From assembly GCA_951812805.1 (NCBI GenBank), contig CATOSZ010000008.1:62001-126000 (forward strand): DNA of 64,000 nt, given 5' to 3'. Source of the DNA: an uncultured Alphaproteobacteria bacterium. Lineage in GTDB: Bacteria; Pseudomonadota; Alphaproteobacteria; GCA-2731375. A model generated the notes under the pieces. That model saw only the letters and a program-made list of their open reading frames with translations. It was not told the origin of the DNA and did no database searches. The translations under genes were made by a program, and so were the position numbers. Below are positions 58,549 to 64,000 of the stretch, piece by piece (position 1 is the stretch's first letter; every line of letters begins with the position of its first letter).

Positions 58549-58902
58549 ATGGATGCCACCAGCTATCCCATCATCGTCCGCGCGCTGTCCGCCGAAGACG
58601 GCGGTGGTTGGCTCGCCGAACTGCCGGACCTGCCGGGCTGCATGGGCGACGGCGGTACGGAAGAGGCGGCCATTGCAGACGTCCGGCTCGCAGCCGAGGA
58701 ATGGCTCGCCACGGCCAAGGACCTCAAGCGTCCCATCCCGAAGCCCGGCGCGTTGGACCGTTACAGCGGCAAGTGGGTTCAGCGTGTTCCCAAAAGCCTG
58801 CACATGCGCCTCGCCGACCAGGCCAAGCGCGAGGGCGTCAGCCTCAACCAGTTCGTGACGGCGCTCCTCGCCGAGGGGCTGGGCAAGAGGGCTGCCGCGT
58901 AA
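58549..58902 (+). CDS. hicB: HicB-family antitoxin
   Basis: 117 residues. The partially degraded RNase H-like fold is seen in YPIIVRALSAEDGGGWLAEL and PDLPGCMGDGGTEEAAIADV. A C-terminal ribbon-helix-helix (VPKSLHMRLADQAKREGVSL then NQFVTALLAEGL) should bind the hicAB operator. It neutralises HicA. Order toxin-antitoxin is usual for hicAB. Confidence 0.93.
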   Translation: MDATSYPIIVRALSAEDGGGWLAELPDLPGCMGDGGTEEAAIADVRLAAEEWLATAKDLKRPIPKPGALDRYSGKWVQRVPKSLHMRLADQAKREGVSLNQFVTALLAEGLGKRAAA

Positions 58903-58917
58903 GCGGAACACTCGCCC

Positions 58918-60081
58918 TCAAACGATCCCCCGCTCCCGGTACGGCGTCTCATCCAGCACCCTCTGATAGCCGAACGGTGTCAGGTCGATGCTCTGGTAGC
59001 GCCCCGTGGTCAGCAGTTCCGCCATGGCTCGGCCCGCGCCCGGGGCGTGCATGATGCCGTGGCCGGAGAAGCCGGAGCAGACGTGGGCGTTGGCGAGGCC
59101 GCCGCTCCAGGGGCCGAAGATCGGGGAGAAGTCGAGCCGGCTGCGGGCATAGTGGCCGCGCCAACTGCGCTCCAGCCGCAGGGTCTCCAGCGCCGGGACG
59201 CGGCGGGCGAGCGCCGGCCAGACCACGGTTTCGAAGTGGTTCTGGGACAATTCGAAATTCCAGCCCGCGGGCGTGCTCCATTCCGGCACGCCGCCCGTAT
59301 AGCCCGTGCCTTCGGGGCGGAAGGCGAGGTCGCTCTCGGTCTTGATGAAGGGCAGGTCCTCGATTTCGTCCTGGGCGCGGAAGAAATGGGATTCCCGGCT
59401 CATCGGCTCGATCGGGATGTCCCAGCCGAGCATCGCGCCGAGGGCCGCCGTCCAGGCGCCGCCGCAGAGCACGAAGGTTTCGCCCTCGACCGTCTCGCCC
59501 GAGGCGAGGTGTGCCCGGCGGACGGCGTTGTCGTCCGCCTCCAGGTCCGTGACCTCGCCGGCGTGGAAGCGGACGCCGCCCGCTCGTGCCTTGGCGCGAA
59601 AGCCCATGAGGGCGGCGTGCGGATCGATCCAGGCGTCGCTCGGCGAAAAGACGCCGAGCGCCACGTCGTCGACGGTGATCGCGGGAAAGCGCGATTGGAT
59701 GGCGTCGGCGTCGAGCAGTTGTGCTTCCACGCCAAGCGCGGCCTGGGCCTGGAAGTTGGCCTCCATGTCGGCGTGCCCGCCGCGGTCCGAGAGGAAGAGA
59801 TAGCCCTGCTGGCGAAAGCCGATCGGCGCGGGCTCGCCTGCTACGGCCATCGCCGTTTCGAAGTCGCGGTAGAAGGCGAGGCCGTAGCGCGAGAGTTCGA
59901 TGTTCTCCGGCAGGCTGAACAGCTGGCGGATGCCGCCGGAGCCGCGCGGCGTCGCCGCCCATTCGTAGGTGGGATCGCGTTCGATCACCACGGTGTCGGC
60001 GCCGGCGCCCGCCTCGGCCAGGTGGTGGGCGATCGAGGCGCCGATAATGCCGCCGCCGACGATAACGATACCGGCTTTCAT
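58918..60081 (-). CDS. FAD-dependent amine/amino-acid oxidoreductase (DAO family)
   Basis: 387 residues from MKAGIVIVGGGIIGASIAHH, the ATG behind GGAGGG. The dinucleotide-binding motif GGGIIG is at about 9-14. Other family strings are GSGGIRQLFSLPENIELSRY and the C-terminal ANAHVCSGFSGHGIMHAPGA that closes the FAD site. Relatives include sarcosine oxidase, glycine oxidase and D-amino-acid dehydrogenase. The substrate is probably an N-methylated or D-amino acid, not resolvable here. It is divergent from the TauD-type gene, with 128 bp between starts. Confidence 0.92.
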   Translation of the reverse strand: MKAGIVIVGGGIIGASIAHHLAEAGAGADTVVIERDPTYEWAATPRGSGGIRQLFSLPENIELSRYGLAFYRDFETAMAVAGEPAPIGFRQQGYLFLSDRGGHADMEANFQAQAALGVEAQLLDADAIQSRFPAITVDDVALGVFSPSDAWIDPHAALMGFRAKARAGGVRFHAGEVTDLEADDNAVRRAHLASGETVEGETFVLCGGAWTAALGAMLGWDIPIEPMSRESHFFRAQDEIEDLPFIKTESDLAFRPEGTGYTGGVPEWSTPAGWNFELSQNHFETVVWPALARRVPALETLRLERSWRGHYARSRLDFSPIFGPWSGGLANAHVCSGFSGHGIMHAPGAGRAMAELLTTGRYQSIDLTPFGYQRVLDETPYRERGIV

Positions 60082-60209
60082 GACGTTCCCTCCTGCGGTC
60101 GTGCCCGTGTCCGGCGCATGGTGACGCCACTTCGCCCGCCGGCCAAGTCCGATCTCGATTCCGCGCGGGCCTCGCGGCATAATCCGGCCCGTAATGGAGG
60201 GAGCAGGCG

Positions 60210-61073
60210 ATGGCGTTGGAGACGATGGCGACGGGGGACCTGGTGGTCGAAACGGTGGTCGACGGGTTCGTCGGACGGATAAGCGGGCTCGACCTGTCGG
60301 CCGCGCTGGATCCGGGTAGGGCCGAAGCGCTGCGTGCGGCGTGGCGGGATTTTCCGGTGCTGCATTTTCCCGATCAGTCGCTGTCGCCCGAGGGGTTGCG
60401 CCGGGTCGGCGAGGTTTTCGGCGTGCCGGAGCCGGAGACGCCGATGAACCGGGGCTATTTGACGGAGGGCGAGGACGCGGTCTCCTACGTCGGCAACATC
60501 CATCCCGACGGCACCCCCTATCCCTTCGGCAACAAGCGGGCGACGGCCTGGCATTCGGACCAGTCCTATTTCGCGACGCCCGTCTCCGGCGCCATCCTGC
60601 ACGCGTTGCGCATTCCCGATCAGGGCGGCGGCACCCAGTTCTGCAACATGTACGCCGCCTACGACAGCCTGCCCGCGGCGACCAAGGGGAAGATCGAGAA
60701 CGGTGTCGCCCTGCACTGCTACAACGCCGGACCGGGCGGGGAGGCAGGCCCGCCGCTCGACGAGGACAAGCACGGCACCTGGACGCCGGTGCGTCATCCC
60801 ATCGTGCGTACGCACCCGCTTTCGGGTCGGCCGGCGCTCTATGTCAATCACATCCACACCTATGCGATTGACGGTATGGCGGGGACGGAACTGCTGGAAG
60901 AGTTGATGGCGCACGCGACCGAGCCGCGCTTCGTTTACTACCACCCCTGGCGGGTTGGTGACACGGTGCTCTGGGATCAGCGCTGCCTGATGCACAAGAG
61001 TGCGGGCGACTATCCCCTGGACCAGGCGCGATTGCTGATGCGGGTGAAGGTCGCGGGCGACGCGCCCTATTGA
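60210..61073 (+). CDS. TauD/TfdA-family Fe(II)/2-oxoglutarate dioxygenase
   Basis: 287 residues. Iron triad: His115 and Asp117 in AWHSDQSYFATPVSG and His262 in RCLMHKSAGDY; the 2OG Arg is in RLLMRVKVAG. LNLNP-type TauD N-terminus: GFVGRISGLDLSAALDPGRA. RBS GGAGGGAGC lies upstream. Its last 7 bp overlap the end of the convergent histidine kinase gene. Its divergent partner, the FAD oxidase, suggests use of the same class of amine compounds; not proven. Confidence 0.92.
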   Translation: MALETMATGDLVVETVVDGFVGRISGLDLSAALDPGRAEALRAAWRDFPVLHFPDQSLSPEGLRRVGEVFGVPEPETPMNRGYLTEGEDAVSYVGNIHPDGTPYPFGNKRATAWHSDQSYFATPVSGAILHALRIPDQGGGTQFCNMYAAYDSLPAATKGKIENGVALHCYNAGPGGEAGPPLDEDKHGTWTPVRHPIVRTHPLSGRPALYVNHIHTYAIDGMAGTELLEELMAHATEPRFVYYHPWRVGDTVLWDQRCLMHKSAGDYPLDQARLLMRVKVAGDAPY

Positions 61074-63367
61074 ACGGCGCGCCGTTCCGCGAGGGCCCGG
61101 CTTACGGTCTGAGCGAGATCGGCACGCCGGAAGGGCTTGTTCAGAAGTATGCTTTCCGAGCTGACCGGAAATTGCCCACCGGACCTTTCGGCCGGGTAGC
61201 CCGACATGAAGACGATGGGCATCTCGGGATACGTCTCGGAAAATTCGGCGGCGAGAGTGGGCCCGTCGACACCTCCCGGCAGCACGATGTCGGAGAGAAC
61301 GAGGTCGGTACCGTCACCGCCGAACACCAGCGCCCGGGCGGTCTCGGCGTCGTGCGCCTCCTGCACCGTATAGCCGAGCGACTCGAGGATCCGGACGGCC
61401 ATCCGGCGAACGTCGTCGTCGTCTTCGATGACCAATATGGTTTCGCCGTGGCCGGCGAGCGGGGCCGGGTTCGCCGCCTCGACGATCGGGGCCACCTCGC
61501 CGTAGGCGCGCGGCAGGTACAGGGTGACCGCAGTGCCGGCCCCCCCGACACTGTCCAGCACGACATGGCCACCCGACTGTTTTACGAACCCGTAGATCAT
61601 CGAGAGGCCGAGGCCACTGCCCTGGCCGACCTCCTTGGTCGTAAAGAACGGCTCGAAGGCGTGATCGCGTACCTCCGGCGACATGCCGGTTCCGCTGTCC
61701 CGCACCGTCACGGTCACGAAGTCGCCCGGGCCGATGTCGTCGTCCTCCGTCCCGATCGCCTCGTCGAGGTGTTGGTTCGCGCATTCGATCGCGATATGCC
61801 CGCCATTCGGCATGGCATCACGAGCGTTGACCGCAAGATTGAGCAGCGCGTTCTCCAGCTGACCCTGGTCGACCAGGACGGGCCAGGGATCCGGCGTCAC
61901 CTTGGTCTCAATCGTGATGGTTTCGGGAAAGGTCCGGGTCAGCAGCCCGTGCGTCTCATCGGTCAGCCGGCGGAGGTCGAGGATTTGGGCATCAAGCGGC
62001 TGGCGACGAGAGAAAGCAAGCAGGCGCTGGGTCAGCTCGGCACCACGTTTGACCGCACGCACGACCGTATCGATCATCGGGCCCCGTTCTTCTCCGGCGC
62101 CGCGCAGCAGTTCCACATTGCCTTGGATCACCGCGAGGAGATTGTTGAAGTCATGCGCGACGCCGCCGGTCAGCTGCCCCACCACCTCCATTTTTTGGGC
62201 CTGTCGCAGCTGTGCATCCGCGCGCTTCAACTCGGTGACGTCGCTGATTATGCCGCCGACGCCCCGAACTTCACCGGTCCCGTCGATCAACGGAAACTTG
62301 ACGGTATGCATTGTGCGATCACCTTCGGGGAGGGCGATACGTATCTCTTCATCGAGCACCTGCCCGCCTTCGCGTACCGGTGTTTCCTGGGCATGGAAAA
62401 TGTCCGCCAAATTCAACGGCAGGACTTCCCGCGCTGTTTTGCCGATCACTTCGGCCTGGCGGAGCCCCATGGCGTCTTCCCAGGCCTTGTTCACCATGAT
62501 GAAGCGGCCCTCGAGATCCCGCACGAAGATTTCGGCGGGGGAGTTGGCGACGACGGCGGAAATCAGCTCCTGGCTCCGGGCGAGATCCGCCTCGGCCCGT
62601 TTACGCTCGGCAATCTCGGCGCGCAGCTCGGCCGTGCGTTCCTCGACGCGCAGCTCGAGTTCTTCGTGGGCGTGGCGCAGCGCCGTTTCGGCCGTGAGCT
62701 GCTCGCTCGCCACGGCGCGCAGGCTTTCGACCGCCCTGGCGACATCGCCGACCTGGTCGCGCCGGTCGGCGTGCGGTACCGGCTCCGCCAGGCTTCCGCC
62801 GGCGACGTCGATCATTCGGTCCGTAACCCGGGCAAGGGGATCGAGTACGTGTCGGATCGCCATGTAGGTCGCGGCGAGGACGGCGACCAATTGGACCAGC
62901 GTCAACAGCAGGCTGCGTAACAGCGATTGGGTCTGAACCGCCTCGACACCCGCGTGCGACAGCGCGACGTGCAGGGTGCCGATCGTGCGCTCCTTTCCCG
63001 CATCGTCGTGCAGCATGGCGGCCGAAGCGGTCACATCCTCCTCCTGCACGGCCGTCGGGGTTCCGATTTGAACAAAGGGCCGGCCCTTTTCATCCGTGAC
63101 CCACGCGGCGATCAGATCCGGATCGAGGGTCAGCGCGCTCAGGATCAAACGTGCTTCCTCTCGGTTCAGATCCCAGGTTGCGCTGGAGACCGCAACCGCC
63201 TGTCGGGCCGCCATGGCACGGACGCGGTCATGGAGCTGGTCATCCAAGCGGCGCCACTCCGACACCGCACCGAGGCCGGCAACAATCAAGGTGATGACGA
63301 CCAGGACGAGGCCGACGGCGATCATCGACCGGGTGTAAATGGAATGGCGCGCGAGGTTCGAGATCAT
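61067..63367 (-). CDS. Hybrid histidine kinase with HAMP, PAS and REC domains
   Basis: 766 residues from MISNLARHSIYTRSMIAVGL; a longer frame upstream is unlikely. TM1 at about 14-36, periplasmic sensor of about 110 residues, TM2 near 140-165, HAMP (RHVLDPLARVTDRMIDVAGG), coiled coil, PAS (AEIFVRDLEGRFIMVNKAWE), HisKA with His405 in VAHDFNNLLAVIQGN, HATPase (NLAVNARDAMPNGG; GQGSGLGLSM), and receiver with Asp693 in LVLSDIVLPGGVDG. This HDFNN type of kinase is common in alphaproteobacteria. The solute-binding protein gene ends 31 bp upstream on the same strand, so the kinase probably reads ligand binding in the periplasm. Confidence 0.94.
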   Translation of the reverse strand: MISNLARHSIYTRSMIAVGLVLVVITLIVAGLGAVSEWRRLDDQLHDRVRAMAARQAVAVSSATWDLNREEARLILSALTLDPDLIAAWVTDEKGRPFVQIGTPTAVQEEDVTASAAMLHDDAGKERTIGTLHVALSHAGVEAVQTQSLLRSLLLTLVQLVAVLAATYMAIRHVLDPLARVTDRMIDVAGGSLAEPVPHADRRDQVGDVARAVESLRAVASEQLTAETALRHAHEELELRVEERTAELRAEIAERKRAEADLARSQELISAVVANSPAEIFVRDLEGRFIMVNKAWEDAMGLRQAEVIGKTAREVLPLNLADIFHAQETPVREGGQVLDEEIRIALPEGDRTMHTVKFPLIDGTGEVRGVGGIISDVTELKRADAQLRQAQKMEVVGQLTGGVAHDFNNLLAVIQGNVELLRGAGEERGPMIDTVVRAVKRGAELTQRLLAFSRRQPLDAQILDLRRLTDETHGLLTRTFPETITIETKVTPDPWPVLVDQGQLENALLNLAVNARDAMPNGGHIAIECANQHLDEAIGTEDDDIGPGDFVTVTVRDSGTGMSPEVRDHAFEPFFTTKEVGQGSGLGLSMIYGFVKQSGGHVVLDSVGGAGTAVTLYLPRAYGEVAPIVEAANPAPLAGHGETILVIEDDDDVRRMAVRILESLGYTVQEAHDAETARALVFGGDGTDLVLSDIVLPGGVDGPTLAAEFSETYPEMPIVFMSGYPAERSGGQFPVSSESILLNKPFRRADLAQTVSRALAERRAVQ

Positions 63368-63398
63368 TGTCAGGACCCGGGACGGGCTCGAGGTTCGA

Positions 63399-64000
63399 CT
63401 ATTGGCTCGGATACTGGTCGCCGAGGACGGCGCCAAACCGTTCGACATAAGGGCGGGTCAGATCGTCGATGGCACCTTCGGCGGCGAGCGCCGCGTGACA
63501 TCGATCGAAGTCGCGGGCCAGCGCCGGGTCCCGGAAATAGAGCCGTTGCGGGCCCGGTTCGAAGATCCGGCGAAAGATCACGGGCAGCCCCGGGTCGATG
63601 TCGGGTTCTTTACCCTTGCTTTTCCGCTCCGCCAGCAGGTGGATGTAGTAGGCGGTGATCAAGCCGTCCGCGAGTACGACGTCGGCCCTTTCGGCGAGAA
63701 GCGGGCGAACCTGGTCGAAACGGTTTCCGCGTTGACGAAAACTGGCGAACGCAGGCACCGTGGCCTCGATGTCGAGGATGCGGGCGGCATTCGGAAAGGC
63801 CACCACTCGGGCACCGGCCAGTTCGTCGACCCGGACGACATCAGCGAAGCGCGATTTGGCGAGAACGGTCGCGCCGTCCTGTAAATGGATGAAGGGCTTG
63901 GTGGTGTGGCCGCGAAAGGTCTGGTCGGCCTCCGCCGTTGCCAGCGCGTCGTAGCCCTCGTCGTCGTCATAGTCCTTCCAGTGCCGACCGAAGGGTACGA
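63399..64000 (-). CDS. Periplasmic solute-binding protein, family 3 (5' end outside window)
   Basis: The frame is open to the window edge; 200 codons are visible. Lobes of an SBP_bac_3 fold: FADVVRVDELAGARVVAFPN, then RADVVLADGLITAYYIHLLA and RRIFEPGPQRLYFRDPALAR. The C-terminal DPALARDFDRCHAALAAEGA then IDDLTRPYVERFG is typical of amino-acid-type binding proteins. No permease genes follow; instead a hybrid kinase does, so it probably serves as a sensor subunit rather than for transport. Confidence 0.87.
   Translation of the reverse strand, partial: VPFGRHWKDYDDDEGYDALATAEADQTFRGHTTKPFIHLQDGATVLAKSRFADVVRVDELAGARVVAFPNAARILDIEATVPAFASFRQRGNRFDQVRPLLAERADVVLADGLITAYYIHLLAERKSKGKEPDIDPGLPVIFRRIFEPGPQRLYFRDPALARDFDRCHAALAAEGAIDDLTRPYVERFGAVLGDQYPSQ

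Overview
The window is GC-rich, densely coded chromosomal DNA that looks like a free-living alphaproteobacterium, probably of the Rhodospirillales/Kiloniellales kind. This placement is an inference from gene content: class III cyclases fused to TolB-like, NTPase and TPR domains, a cpATP-grasp/alpha-E/transglutaminase operon, DUF1194, hybrid kinases and many Fe(II)/2-oxoglutarate oxygenases. I see no rRNA, tRNA, phage genes or CRISPR. Apart from two-component proteins and small antitoxins, no classical transcription factor is present, so regulation here seems to run through phosphorelays and five class III nucleotide cyclases.

Layout. 1-3.6 kb: a cut-off cyclase/TPR gene, a methyltransferase and ychF. 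3.7-6.9 kb: a tiny two-helix membrane protein facing a large hybrid histidine kinase with an HPt domain. 6.9-11.4 kb: a minus-strand operon of cpATP-grasp, alpha-E, aminotransferase and transglutaminase. 11.5-17.3 kb: housekeeping genes (argG, mmsA, zapE, mdh). 17.3-27.6 kb: a PLP decarboxylase-like enzyme, a SAM/cyclase/NTPase/TPR giant overlapping a TauD-type oxygenase, tartrate/D-malate dehydrogenase, methyltransferase, VOC protein, M32 peptidase and GNAT. 27.7-30.4 kb: M16 peptidase and thrC. 30.6-35.6 kb: an oxygenase pair that looks like TmpA/TmpB (trimethylaminoethylphosphonate breakdown), followed by a second 1091-residue SAM/cyclase giant. 35.6-41.6 kb: Sel1 protein, dienelactone hydrolase, soluble globin-coupled chemoreceptor, and an operon of TauD-type oxygenase plus TPP-dependent E1 alpha/beta. 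41.6-47.4 kb: FAH-family protein, two acyl-CoA ligases, a response regulator and DUF1194.

47.5-53.0 kb is the most rearranged part. A third SAM/cyclase giant carries a +1 frameshift in a run of seven G near its end. The 3'-3' junction between it and an ahpD-like gene is present twice, at about 90% identity, flanking a lower-GC insert with an imine-reductase-like gene. Three near-identical palindromic repeats of about 70-80 bp lie at and beside these borders.

53-64 kb: a fifth cyclase; a hydrolase/LLM monooxygenase/SDR catabolic operon; a toxin-antitoxin patch (orphan higA, then hicAB); a FAD amine oxidase divergent from another TauD-type oxygenase; and a solute-binding protein feeding a hybrid kinase.

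Themes that link the genes are oxidative attack on small organic compounds (four Fe/2OG oxygenases, LLM, FAD oxidase, CoA ligases, FAH, E1) and signalling by cyclases whose genes sit beside such oxygenases.
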